DNA of 64,000 nucleotides from contig NC_081413.1 of assembly GCF_030272615.1 (NCBI RefSeq), positions 98,333,239 through 98,397,238 of the forward strand, written 5' to 3'. Both the position numbers and the translations under genes were made by a program. A model generated the notes under the pieces. That model searched no databases, was not told the origin of the DNA, and worked only from the letters and a program-made list of their open reading frames with translations. Shown here piece by piece: positions 1-10,411 of this stretch. Source of the stretch: Cryptomeria japonica (Eukaryota; Streptophyta; Pinopsida; Cupressales; Cupressaceae). Within the stretch, counting starts at the first letter, position 1, and each line of letters starts with the position of its first letter.

Positions 1-41
1 GAGTTCATCGATTCCAATGGCAAGATGACTATGGACCAGCG
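1..41 (+). pseudogene. Exon-like 3' end, possibly of the PMD gene
   Basis: The first 41 bases stay open and read EFIDSNGKMTMDQR up to a canonical donor (GTATGT from base 42). The PMD-like reading frame resumes on the same strand about 630 bases on, so this may be the upstream exon of that gene. The exon start lies outside the window. Linking the two is inference; the donor and open frame are seen directly. Confidence 0.35.
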
Positions 42-109
42 GTATGTGAATTTGAAATTTGATTTTCATGCATTTTTTATAGGTTTTTTGCCTTGTCCAA
101 GTTGAGTCA

Positions 110-415
110 AAACAATAGCGCTAACACTTTGTTTTGGTGTTGTTGTCAATTTAATTAGTGCTATTGTGTCGTTATAGCGCTATTGCATAGTGGTTTTAGC
201 GCGTTTGCAAAGTGTAGCACTATTGCATAGTTAATTTAATGCTTTTATGTTTTTAGCATTATTGAGCATGGCTTGTAGTGCTTTTATTTTAATGTGGCGC
301 TATTGTATAGTTGTTATAGCGCTTTTGTTGGTTTAGCGTTATTGTGCAGTTGGTTTAGTGTGGTTGTTAGCATATTAGAATTATTGTTTGTAGAGTAGCG
401 CTATTGTTAGGAAAA
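110..415. repeat. Degenerate TAGCGCTATTG-type short repeats
   Basis: About ten imperfect copies of a core like TAGCGCTATTG or TAGCGCTTTTG, often followed by CATAG, recur at irregular 20-35 base spacing. AGCGCT is self-complementary, so each core is a small palindrome. It lies between the exon-like piece and the PMD frame, so it could be an intron that expanded by slippage. No coding potential is seen. Confidence 0.6.
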
Positions 416-674
416 TAGATGGCCCAGTGTGTTGAAAGAGAATCTCCCAATGCCAATGATGGATGAATGGAGATGTGAGTTGTTTTGAACCATAGCAGCC
501 CCATTGAGGCTTGGGTCATTAGGATAAATGCTTGTTGTAGTCTAGGTGTGCCATGATTGCTTACCTGTTGAGACCCAAAGATACTTGATCAAAGTATTTG
601 TTGATAGTCTAGGTTTAAACTTAAGAAAGTTTGAAACAAAACAACTGATGATGATGGTTGATGCATGTGTGTAA

Positions 675-1790
675 GAGGAGCTTCGCGTCTTACAGATACG
701 GGAGAGGCATCCAGCCACATAGGTGTTGCATGATCGATTGATAGAGGTTGAGGTTGATTGGATTGTAGTGATAGGCCTGTACAATGCTATGTATATGCTC
801 GTGATTTGGATGAATTGTGGTTTGATCACAGCATTGGCAAAGCGGTGGCATAGTGAGACATGAACGTTTCACTTAGCCCAGGGGGAGATGATGGTTACAC
901 TTGAGGATGTATGGCGTATCCTACACATTCCCATTCGAGGAGAGCTGGTGATGTATGATCGAGCTTGGGGAATAGTAGTAGTGTAGATATTTTTTGATGA
1001 GGATGTGCTCATTGATGATGGCTCAGTAGCATGTGAGGATATAGCTTCCTTGTATGAGCCATTACCATCTGTGTTATCAGGGATTGTTGGGGGACTTCTA
1101 TGCCTAGATTGGTGATCGCATGGTCTAGTTGTTGGTTGAGGCTAGGTGATAGAGCAGATGATGACTAAGGGGACCCACTTTGCATGGGGACCATGCATGC
1201 TATCGCACTTATATTGGGAGCTACATGAGGTAGTATACTAAGAGGTGAGCTCATTGGGAGTGGGGATCACTCTTCTTCATATTTAGGCATGGGAGAACCT
1301 TTCTATGACTCAACTGGTGAGTCTAATATTTAGGAAAGTAGAACAGCCCTATGTTTATATGTATGGCGGTATGATGAGTCAGCCCCACCTAGGGAAGTTA
1401 GAGTGGTGGCGGCGGGCACTGGACAATTTAGATATAGTGATCTAGAGGTCGTATATTGAGTACGAGCCCTAGGAGGATGATGTAGAGGCCTTGTTGTATG
1501 TGTTTATGACATGATACCTCATTTGTAGGACAACCTACAATGTGGAGAGGTAGGTACCTAGGAGAGTGCTGAGACAGTTTGGACAGAGGCAGGGATTGCC
1601 TAGTGGATCTGGAGAGTATGCACGGGTGGTTCGAGAGAGGTTCTTGTGGGGGCTAGTACTACCCTATGATCAGGCTTTGGTAGAGTTTCAGACTCTATAG
1701 GTGAGACCATGGCAGATGAGGCCAGGGATGGTAGATGTAGGGGTTACTGAGGAGTACACACACTATATCGCAACACATTTGATTCCTCGA
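675..1790 (+). pseudogene. Plant mobile domain (PMD / MAIN-like) pseudogene
   Basis: Frame 3 reads through several stops with the PMD signature in order: EELRVLQIRERHPAT and VLHDRLIEVEVDW near 675-760; LITALAKRWHSET near 820-860; TFHLAQGEMMVTLEDVW from about 864; LHIPIRGELV near 925; a region ending in GPCMLSHLYWELHEVVY near 1190-1230; and VLRQFGQRQGLPSG near 1570-1610. In the family these correspond to the TFHLP.GE..(V/T)TL.DV core and the LRQFG..Q.(I/L)P block. PMD proteins are encoded by plant genes and also carried by retrotransposons and Mutator-like elements. In-frame stops (for example TAG at 720, TGA at 861, TAG near 978) show it is dead. I see no LTR or TIR around it, so its carrier is unknown. 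Confidence 0.8.
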
Positions 1791-2611
1791 ACATCAGATC
1801 CAGCAAAGCCTATTCCTTCCTTCAAGGAGGAGAGGAGACAAAGACGGAGGAGGAGAGGAGGTCACATAGGTGGACAAGGGAGAGGGGATGGAGGTGGTGG
1901 GGATAGAGAAGGAGTGATGGAGGAGGAGGAGGAGGATTTGGAGGAGGTGGTGGATTCGAAGGTGGAGGTGGGGGTGGTGGATGGTTATAGCGGAGAGGGA
2001 GAGGTGGTCAACCATTGCGGCTATCACAGTGACCTTTAATGCATGGGGCGTGAGATTAGATGGTAGGGATGCGGGGGAGGGAGAGGTACCTATGGATATA
2101 GGGGGGAGCCACTAGAGAGGCACCTATGGATATGGGGGAGGGAGCTAAAAGTGGTGGAGATCTATGAGATCACATGATATTAGTTTTGCAGAAGCGACTA
2201 AAGGATATGGGGACGAAGGTGGCAGCTAGAGATTTGCAGCTATTTGCACGAGAGTCAGAGTTGATTGTAGTGCTATGGGAGAGAGATTGGGCCATTGATA
2301 GGGTGATCCAGTTACAGGAGAGAGTTCAGGCCTTGGAGGGAGTACAGGGACATGGGTCATCGACTAATTCTCTGGCAAGAGAGTTGCGGAGAGCAGGTGC
2401 AGAGGTTGATTACTGGTGGGGTCTATATGAGCAGGAGGTGCCATCTAGTCGGCAGGCACGGAGCTATTCATAGATGCATCGGGAGAGATTAGAGCGGTCT
2501 CAGAGGATGCAGAGAAATGGTGGTGTGATGGGTCCTCCATGGCAAGGTAGTGTAGGTGGTGCAAGGGGTAGTGGGGGAGCAGGTGGTGATGGTGGTGCAA
2601 CATCTAGCTAG
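1791..2611 (+). pseudogene. Basic/Gly-rich and coiled-coil tail of the PMD gene
   Basis: The PMD frame runs on without a break into an Arg- and Gly-rich stretch (RRQRRRRRGGHIGGQGRG) and an acidic run to the stop at 2037-2039. After a frame change, 2174-2473 reads a Leu/Glu/Arg-rich helical segment (LQERVQALEG, LARELRRAGAEVDYWW) that is probably coiled coil, then a Gly-rich end near 2610. Such tails follow the PMD in many plant proteins. The frame change between the two parts marks decay or an unseen intron. Confidence 0.55.
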
Positions 2612-2639
2612 AGTGGCATTTGAGAGAGCATTTATTTAT

Positions 2640-4840
2640 CATATTATCATTTTGGACTGTATCTTGGATGGCTCTTGGTAGCCGATATTGTGGACTTCAT
2701 TATACTCTGATACATGTATATTTTTGCGAGATGATATGATATATGAGGAGATCCCAGATTTTGTGATGATATGCATGTTGATGATATGTATGGATTTATG
2801 CAGGATGATGAGCTATGATTTATGCTTAGATGGATAGTTGCTCTTACTATATGTATGTGTTTTATATGAGATGATTTATTTATATGATGTCTATATGCAT
2901 GTTTTATGAATGTGATGCTAATATGTGGATGCGGGTTGATATATATGATTTATTGGTGTACTGCCTTATGTATGTAATGTCATGATGATGATTTATGCAT
3001 GATGCTAATGATTTTAATGATGGTATAGATAGTATTTGTGCTTTATGTCAATGAGATGATAAGATGATGATATGCAGTGATGTTTGATGCAATGAAATGA
3101 AATGAATGAAATGGTTTATGTAAATGCATCTAGATGGTTAAAATGAATGCCATATGGATAAGCAAATGTATAGTATGAATGTTTATATGATGATTTCTAA
3201 ATGAAGGCATATGTAAAATGTATAAACCAATGTTTGAGACAAATGGTTTTGTTTGTTATGATCTAAATGTTTGATACAATATGATTTGAGTGAAATGTTA
3301 ATGTAATGATAATGCAACTCATGGGTAATGAATAACTGCACTTTAATGCAATTAAAAGGATAATGAATGCTTTCTAATGAATCCTAAATGAATTTTGTTG
3401 TAAAATGCAATGAATGAGTATAATAATATACTAGATGGATAAATGAATGCACTTAACTAATGGATAGATAAATAAATATATGCAACTATGGAAATCTAAA
3501 CAAACGTATGGTAAAAAAGTTAAATGATGATATATGATGAGTGTAGATGATACTAAATGAATGTACAATAATGGCTAATAATGGTAATAAATGCAATGAT
3601 AAGATTTTTTCAAAATGAATCTAAATGTCATGAGTTTGTAATGATGAAATGATGTAATGATACTAATGCAAGTACATGAAAATGAGCTATATGTATTTAA
3701 ATACGACTAAATGATATAAAATGTACTCTAATAAATGGTTAAAAATAAAGTTAATAAACCTATATGCAAGTATATGATGATGAACTAGGTGTATTTAAAT
3801 GCAACTAAATGTAATGAAATGATGATGTGGCCATGATAGATGAATGCAAGGTTGTTCAGACTTTGCATGATGCACTGATGATGTATCGAAAAACTCTGTC
3901 ATGATTGTATCCAAGACCAATTCATTTTTCAAATAACTTCTCATTATTAATCTTGTTCATACTTGCATACAAAAACCATGCATATTAATGATGAATGATT
4001 AAATGAATGGGTGATATGCAACAGAATGCAATATAAATAGATGAGATGGAATGACGATCCATAGTGCTTTATTTTCATCATTGAGCATGATAGTATCAAT
4101 CTTGGACGAGGTAGTAGGATCCAAGGATGGAGCATTGTACCTGCAAACAAGCAGCATAAATAAAGAATAAAGAATATGGACCCTCCATAATGGTTCATGC
4201 TCATATGGTTGAGGTATACATTGTAGTCAGCAAGTCATAGTGATCCATGACTGAATTTTGCATAAGATCATGTAGCTTACTGAACTTACCATGTAGACAC
4301 CACTAGTACATGCCCCATAACTTCATTCAAATTATTTGTAGAAGATAAACAAACAATTGCTTAGGAACCATCCCAACCACTCTAATCACTTGTGGATATC
4401 CCAGAGTAGCATAGGAACCTGATATGTAAATGAATAAATAACCTACAAACCAAACAAGTACTTGATAGCTTAAACAAAATTTTCTTGTCAAAGAAAATGT
4501 GATCTTGTCTTTGTTTTGGTAAGGAAGGATGCATCCTTGTTTAGACAATTTGTGTGTTTGATAATGATTGTTTGGTTGATGTGATAAGTGGTCATCATTT
4601 GAGTATTTCATAACGTTTGTTTGGTATCTATGTGGATGTGTATGTAAAAAGGTGGTTCCATGTTTTTGAATTTTGTGAGTGTTTTTGGAATGTTTTTGGT
4701 ATTTTGTGAGATAGTTTTCAAATGTTTTTGGTATTTTGTGAGATAGTTTTCAAATGTTTTTCATATGTTGTGAGACAATTTTGAATGAAGAACCAATAAA
4801 TCACAAGTAATGCAGAATCCACTTCCATCAATAGGCTAAG
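2640..4840. other. ATGA-rich non-coding stretch
   Basis: No credible gene on either strand. From about 2740 to 3860 the plus strand is packed with ATGATG, AATGAATG and TATGATGA permutations, a cryptic simple-sequence composition rather than a clean microsatellite. From about 4660 to 4790 a short phrase (GTTTTTGGTATTTTGTGAGA, then AGTTTTCAAATG) repeats two to three times. The right part probably contains the 3' LTR of the minus-strand Tat element, but I could not find its far end. Confidence 0.5.
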
Positions 4841-4844
4841 GGCA

Positions 4845-4857
4845 TTTCCCCCAGTTT
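4845..4857 (-). promoter_or_regulatory. Candidate polypurine tract of the Tat element
   Basis: Read on the minus strand this is AAACTGGGGGAAA followed by TG, about 340 bases past the integrase stop codon. That is where the plus-strand primer and 3' LTR start of a Ty3 element are expected. No matching 5' LTR could be located, so this is a positional call. Confidence 0.45.
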
Positions 4858-5195
4858 AGACATGACAATGAAAAAGCAGGATGCAAGACGCATGAAGTAC
4901 TATCCTTGATTACAGATTAATAACAAGCTATGGTTTGAATGATGGATGAGTGGATGCACTGAATGTGATCGCAACAAGTCTAAAAGATAATGGAGCCATA
5001 ACTTTTACGAGTGGTTCTTGTTTTCCAGGTTTTCACCATTGCACTTACCCAAGGTGCCACCAGAGTGGTTGTTCACCTTTTGGATGTATGACTTTTTCTT
5101 TACTATGTTGATTTTTTTGTCTTTTCTTCAGGACATTTATCTGAATGTTTTTGGTGTTTTTCTGGTATGTATGGGAGCCTGATGCTCTGCACAAC

Positions 5196-6295
5196 TTATG
5201 TATAAAACTGTTTGAGGTGCATGTTGTTAATTGGATCTGCTAGTGGTTCCCCTTCTGAAGTAGCCAATTGATATGCCCCAAACCCAAATACAATAGTGAT
5301 AACATATGGACCTAGCCAGTTTGATTCAAACTTTCCCTGATGTTCCCTGTTTGGTTGGTTACGAGGATTCTCTCAAAGAACAAGATCACCTACCTCAAAT
5401 GTACAAGATCTAACCCGATGATTATAGCTTCTTCTCATGCATTGTTGATAGGCTTTGAGGTGATTGCATGCAACTTGTCATTTCTCATCAAGTAGTTCCA
5501 AGTATTGAAGACGTGGTACTCGGTATGCTTCATCATCCATGAGGTTTTGTAAGGAAACCTATAGAGATGGTATCTCAACCTCAATAGGAAGGATGGCTTC
5601 TATGCCATAGACTAGTGAGTAAGGAGTTGCGCCTATAGGGGTTTGAATGTTATTTCGATACACCCATAGTGTTGGATTTAATTAAACATGCCAATCACAG
5701 CCAACATCATTGACTGTCTTCTTGAGGATTCTCAGTATGTTTTTGTTTGATGCTTCGGCCTGACCATTTCCTTGTGGGTAATAGGAGTGGAAAAGCAGTG
5801 TTGAATGTGAAACTTCTCATAGAGTTCACAGACATCCTGATTTTTGAAAGGAAACCCATTATCTATGATGATGGATATGGGTACACCATACCAACAGATG
5901 ATGTAATTAAGGATAAATGAGGCGATCTTCTTGTCAGTGACTTGGGTAAGTGGAACAACTTTGATCCACTTTGTGAAGTATTCAATGGCAGTAATAATGA
6001 ACTTATGGTCATTGGATGAAGATGGATGGATTTAACCTACAAGGTCAAGTCCCCATTGATAAAAAGGCCATGGTGTTGTGATTGGTTGCAATTCCTATGT
6101 TGGTGCATGTATTAGGTTGCCATGAACTTGGTATTTCTTGCATTTTCTGACAAAGTAGTATGAGTCTTTTTCCATTGATGGCCAATAGTATCTAATATGT
6201 ATGATCTTCTTTGCTAGGGAAGGACCACTTGAGTGAGTCCCACAAATTCCTTCATGTACCTCTTCCAAGGACTTTGTTATCTCATCCTGTACCAA
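5196..6295 (-). pseudogene. Tat integrase (zinc-binding, core, GPY/F)
   Basis: The 5' part (about 6095-6295) reads the H2C2 zinc-binding region: HEGICGTHSSGPSLAKK, RYYWPSM, then CKKYQVHG. Further on come core motifs WGLDLVG (first Asp, near 6045) and IIIDNGFPF (second Asp, near 5865), then TPYSLVYGIEAILPIE near 5610 and a C-terminal GPY/F module, GKFESNWLGPYVI near 5310, ending at a TAA at 5196-5198. Integrase inserts the cDNA into the chromosome. Several in-frame stops and a frame change near 5780 inactivate it. The GPY/F tail and H2C2 finger rule out Ty1/copia. Confidence 0.85.
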
Positions 6296-6325
6296 ACATC
6301 GAAGGAGAGTACCATCAAGACTATG

Positions 6326-7240
6326 TCAGTATAGGGTTTCAGGAATAATGGTATATCGAGCGGTTTGGCAAATGAAGGTTTTATGTTGGTTATTCGATTG
6401 GTTAGGAGGAAGTATGTGATCATGTAGATAGGTGTAGAACTCGATGTACCATGGGGATTCGGAACTAACAAGGTGACATATCATCTTGGATTCTGGGATA
6501 TCATAAACGGGAATCCAAAGTTGTTCTACCAAGAACTCGTAGTGTGTTGAATTTTGTGGAAGTTCTAGGAGAGATGCGATGGTAGCCATAGCATCAGTAG
6601 CTTGATTGTGATCTCTGGGTATCTGCTCAAAGGTGATAGTAGTAAATGATGCCTTTAAACTGTCCACCATTTGTTTGTATGGCATGAGTTTGTCATCCTT
6701 GGTCTGATATTCATCTGTTACTTGTCGAATGACCAGTTGGGAGTTGCCATATATTTGTAGCTCTTTTAACTTCCATTGTATGGCTAGTATGAGTCCTGTG
6801 ATCAAGGCCTCATATTTTTCTATGTTGTTCATGCATGGAAATGTGAGCCTGTAAGACTTTGGGATGCTGTCACCTTGAGGTGTGATAAATAGAATGCCTA
6901 CCCCCGAGCCATACCTAGTGTATGAACCATCAAAGTATAGCATCCATGGTTGTGTTGTTGTGATCATGAAGATCTCTTCATCTAGAAAATTGGAAATGAG
7001 AGGATGATCTCTAGTAACTTGATCTGTAATAACTTGACCCTTGATAGCCTTACAGTCCACATACTTGATGTCAAATTCACTAAGAATCATTACCCATTTG
7101 GCTAAGAGGCCAGTCAATGTTGCTTTGCTAAGTAGGTACTTTAGTGGATCTATCTTGGCAATGAGTTGTACTTTATGTGTTAACAGATAGTGCCTCAACT
7201 TAGTGGCTGCCAAGATTACTGCTAGGCAAGCTCACTCAAT
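6326..7240 (-). pseudogene. Tat RNase H end plus second (RVT_3-like) RNase H
   Basis: An open frame of 295 codons. Its start, AATKLRHYLLTHKVQL, is the end of the ordinary Ty3 RNase H, followed by the connection (LLAKWVMILSEFDIKYVDCKA). A second RNase H follows: WMLYFDGSYTRYGSGVGILF (Asp of DGS), EYEALITGL-like YEALITGLILAIQWK (Glu), YGNSQLVIRQV (Asp of the family's D-S replaced by Asn), and RDHNQATDAMA (final Asp). This duplicate RNase H is typical of the Tat lineage. The Asn change plus stops just outside the frame argue against activity. Confidence 0.85.
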
Positions 7241-7242
7241 AG
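7238..7242. repeat. 5-bp target duplication AATAG (left copy)
   Basis: AATAG immediately precedes the TGTTACTACTT start of the left LTR and matches 15293-15297 exactly after the right LTR. The flanks belong to one interrupted RNase H gene. Confidence 0.93.
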
Positions 7243-8417
7243 TGTTACTACTTATTAAGTTGCCATTAGTTTTATGTTCAAAGTTATTCTATATACTCTA
7301 GTTAGTTATCTCTATCAAAATATTCAGTCGGTATGCACAGTCTAGTCGGTTATAGAAGAAAGTAGTCTCAGAGTGTAGTATACACTAAGCTATCTACCAA
7401 GTATCATTCCATGTCTACCGAGCAGCAAAGATGACACACCGAGTGAAACGTGTTACCAGATTCATTGAACCTAGACATACATATGGAAACATGTTACAAG
7501 ATCAAGGAACATAGAACCATTATCACATTGGAAATTGTACTTAAAGATTGTGTATGATTTTGAGGTCATCTAACCAATGAAATATTTTGCATGGTTATTC
7601 ATTCGATAAAACATGTTTGTAAGATCGAAGCAATGAATGGATCACTGACATAAAAGATCTATTTATACAACATGGATTAAGATCAGAAATATACATGTAG
7701 CATGACAGAAAGGAATATATAGAAATATATGAAGCAAGACATGTGAAAGCACTAAGTGTTATGACTGTTACAAAGACACATAGGTCACCAAGAAGGATTT
7801 CCAAGAATAGTCAAAGAACAGAGTAAACAGAAGGGTTTACCGAGTTACTAAATGGGTTACCGAGGTATGCTATAAGCAAGGTAATCTTATTCTGAGAACA
7901 TAGAATCTTCTATAGCATTCCAGATGTAAAGTTGCAGATATTTGTAATGATTTTATTTTAATATTTTGAAGTTGTAAAAGAAACCTTTAACAGGAAAAAA
8001 GACTCTAATCAAGTCTATAAACTATAAAGCCTCTAACTAGGTGCAGCATTTAGATTAAGTGTTGTAAAATCCTTTAGCAAGGTAGATCTAATAGATCTTG
8101 ATACTCCTAACAGGGTAAGCTATCAGAAATAGCTAAATATGTAGCTCTAACCAAGAAACCTTTATTATTGTAGTAGTGAAGTTGTGGGTGTCATCCCCAC
8201 TACAGTTTTTCTCTCTAACCAAGAGTTTCTGTGTAACCAAAATATATGTGTTATGGAGTGAATTGTGTATGATTGTTATCTATTTGTTTTTAGCTTTATA
8301 TTATGTTACTGCACTATTTGATTTGTATATAACAAAAGTTATTGTTGAAGAAAAGTTTTGAAGTACTGATTTACCCCTCCCCTCTCAATACATTAGCTTT
8401 CCATATTGGGCCTAACA
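7243..8417 (+). repeat. 5' LTR of the 8-kb element
   Basis: Starts TGTTACTACTTATTAAGTTG and ends CATATTGGGCCTAACA. It matches 14120-15292 along its whole length with scattered substitutions and small indels; the right copy has an extra stretch around 14318-14330. A short C-rich TTCACCCCTCCCCTC box near the end is shared in form with the copia LTRs. Confidence 0.93.
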
Positions 8418-8419
8418 AT

Positions 8420-8431
8420 TGGTATCAGAGC
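8420..8431 (+). promoter_or_regulatory. Primer-binding site, initiator tRNA-Met
   Basis: TGGTATCAGAGC lies two bases after the LTR and is the standard plant copia sequence complementary to the 3' end of initiator tRNA-Met. It fixes the element's orientation and supports a copia-type partner. Confidence 0.92.
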
Positions 8432-8480
8432 TTCAATCTTGGAAAAGGGTTTAACTGCCTAAAGAGAAAGATCTTATCAA

Positions 8481-9058
8481 TGGAAGGCTATAAACAATCT
8501 CAGAGGATTGTGTATCTGCAAGAAGAGGTGGATCATGCTAATCAAGTGGTTGCAGACATGCAAAGACAAATGCAAAAATCTCTGAAAGTAAGAAGAAGAT
8601 TATCTGATGATTTGCAGGACTCTCAAGAGTTAGTGGAATAAATTGAGACATCATCTGAGAATAGTATGTTTGAAGAAACTGAAGAATTGATTGGAGTATT
8701 GAAAGAAAAGAACAAAGCACTGGCTGATCAACTAAAAGCAATGAAAAGAGAACATGAACATTTCAGCACACAAATGACTAAAAATCTTGATGCATTGAGA
8801 ACAACCGAGGATAAAGTAAGTGATCTAGAAAGAGAGAGACAACAACTTGAAGCCTTAGTATCTGATAAGAATGATGAAATCACAAGGATGACTAGAATTC
8901 AACAAAACCTATCAGATCAACTAGGTTATGCACATCATGAAGCAAATCTGAAAGATGATGAGAATCAAGCATTGAAACTTGAAGTATCAAGGTTGACCGA
9001 TGAACTTGAAATAGAGAAGAAATCCAAAGAAACACTGAAGAAGAGTTATGAAGCATAA
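8481..9058 (+). pseudogene. Coiled-coil, gag-like ORF (N-terminal part)
   Basis: From the ATG at 8481 the frame reads MEGYKQSQRIVYLQEEVDHA, crosses one stop at 8639-8641, and continues to a stop at 9056-9058. The roughly 190 residues are dominated by Glu, Lys, Leu and Gln in heptad-like spacing (LKEKNKALADQLKAMKREHE; LEVSRLTDELEIEKKSKETL), so a long coiled coil is likely. The usual copia gag N-terminal domain (LDGTNYGIW type) is absent. It probably supplies self-association in a particle; the zinc knuckles downstream complete the gag-like arrangement. Confidence 0.6.
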
Positions 9059-9101
9059 AAGATGTTGGATGAGCAACTGAACACAAGATGACCCAACAAA
9101 G

Positions 9102-9830
9102 ATGCAGGACTCGGTTACAAAGGAAAAGACTCTACCAAGAAGGGAATCCATACTACCGAGAGAGGAGAATCATCAAAGCAAGCTGGAATCAAGAAGAACA
9201 TCAAAAGAAAGAAGCCGATTTGAAACTACTGTAGAAATCAAGGTCACACTGCCAACATGTGCCAAATCAGAAAAGGAAAGCAATCGAATGTCACTAAGTC
9301 CAATGGTTATTGTTACAACTGTAATAGATATGGTTGCACATCAAATCAATGTAGGACAAAGTCTGTTAACAATTATCAGAAGGCAAAATTCAAAGGGTTT
9401 TGTAAAAACTGCAATAGATATGGACATAGTACTAAGAAGTGTTAGTTTAAGCAAAAGAACTATATGTGGTCTGCACACTGAGCAAATGCTAGAGGTTACC
9501 GAACTCACACAGATCCTTATCGATAGTATTCTGTAGTATGATGGGATTACAATACAAGGATATGGTGTGAATGTTGTAGAAGATATGGACATATAAGTGC
9601 CAACTACTTTATAAGGTTTGGGATGAACAACCGAAGATCATGGAGAAATCCTGGTATGGCATGTTTTCATTGTCACAAAGTTGGACACTTGGCTGGAGAT
9701 TGTAGAGATCAACCTAGAAAAGACACCGAGGAAATAAAAGACAAATTATAGATGATTTGGAAAAAGAAGGACATTGTGTCAAATGAAGAAAGCACCTTAC
9801 CTACCGAGTTAGGTACACCTATTCCAAATT
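9102..9830 (+). pseudogene. Array of five CCHC zinc knuckles (gag-like)
   Basis: Five CX2CX4HX4C-type knuckles can be read in succession. Knuckle 1 (about 9221-9262) has lost its first Cys to TGA (NYCRNQGHTANMC). Knuckle 2 (from about 9311) is CYNCNRYGCTSNQC with His changed to Cys. Knuckle 3 (from about 9400) is an intact CKNCNRYGHSTKKC. Knuckle 4 (from about 9566) is CECCRRYGHISANY with the last Cys lost. Knuckle 5 (9662-9703) is an intact CFHCHKVGHLAGDC. Ordinary plant copia gag has one knuckle, occasionally two, so five is unusual. They would bind element RNA. Confidence 0.75.
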
Positions 9831-9976
9831 AATCGGTAAAGGTATGAAGGGACTCCATTCTCTCAAGGTTAAATCTTAACAATTCCTACTTTATTATGTA
9901 CTTAATTCAAAATCTGCATAATTAAGATGTAGTAGTAAGTTTGAAATTATACCAAAGTCTTTTGGAGCACTATATA

Positions 9977-10054
9977 GGAAACCTGTCAAGTCAGTGAATA
10001 CAGGAAACCTATCAAGTCGATGAATATAGGAAACCTATCAAGTCGATAAATGAA
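9977..10054 (+). repeat. Three tandem 26-bp units
   Basis: GGAAACCTRTCAAGTC followed by ATGAATA-type sequence repeats at 9977, 10003 and 10029 with near-perfect 26-bp period, between the zinc-knuckle region and the second ORF. A TATATA lies just upstream at about 9970, so the block could sit in an internal promoter or leader; that role is speculation. Confidence 0.7.
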
Positions 10055-10411
10055 GGAAGTTTGGTTACTCGGTTAAAGCGAAAAGAAAAAGGAAGAAATT
10101 TTATTGGAACCGAGTGCATTTAATGTTTCTGACCTGACCCACACGGATCTTGATAATGTATTTTGAGTACTTAAAGAATTTTTGCAGTCATTTTTACTTA
10201 CCAAGTTTTTGAGAGAGTAGAGCGAAGCGATTCAAAGGTGATCAAATCTCCTACAAAGAAAATTCAAGGTATTTACATCAATCTCAATGCATTGTTAAGC
10301 TGGTTTACCGATCTTATCAAGTTGCTATTATCTGCTAAGTGTGAAATGTCTGTCATTTGAAAATCCTAAAACCCTAAGGATCTTTTGTTAGTTTTTATCT
10401 GAAATCTACTA
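10055..10411 (+). other. Leader upstream of the large ORF
   Basis: No ORF. Contains AAAACCCTAA at about 10367-10376, the telo-box-like motif common in plant 5' leaders, and a purine-rich stretch near 10220-10270. It looks like the untranslated leader of a gene unit, which would fit a captured gene with its own start region. Confidence 0.35.

Noticed and set aside
3947-4611. Two minus-strand frames of 85 and 94 codons
   Set aside because: AT-rich chance frames with membrane-like composition, likely in the Tat 3' LTR region; no start context or homology recognised.
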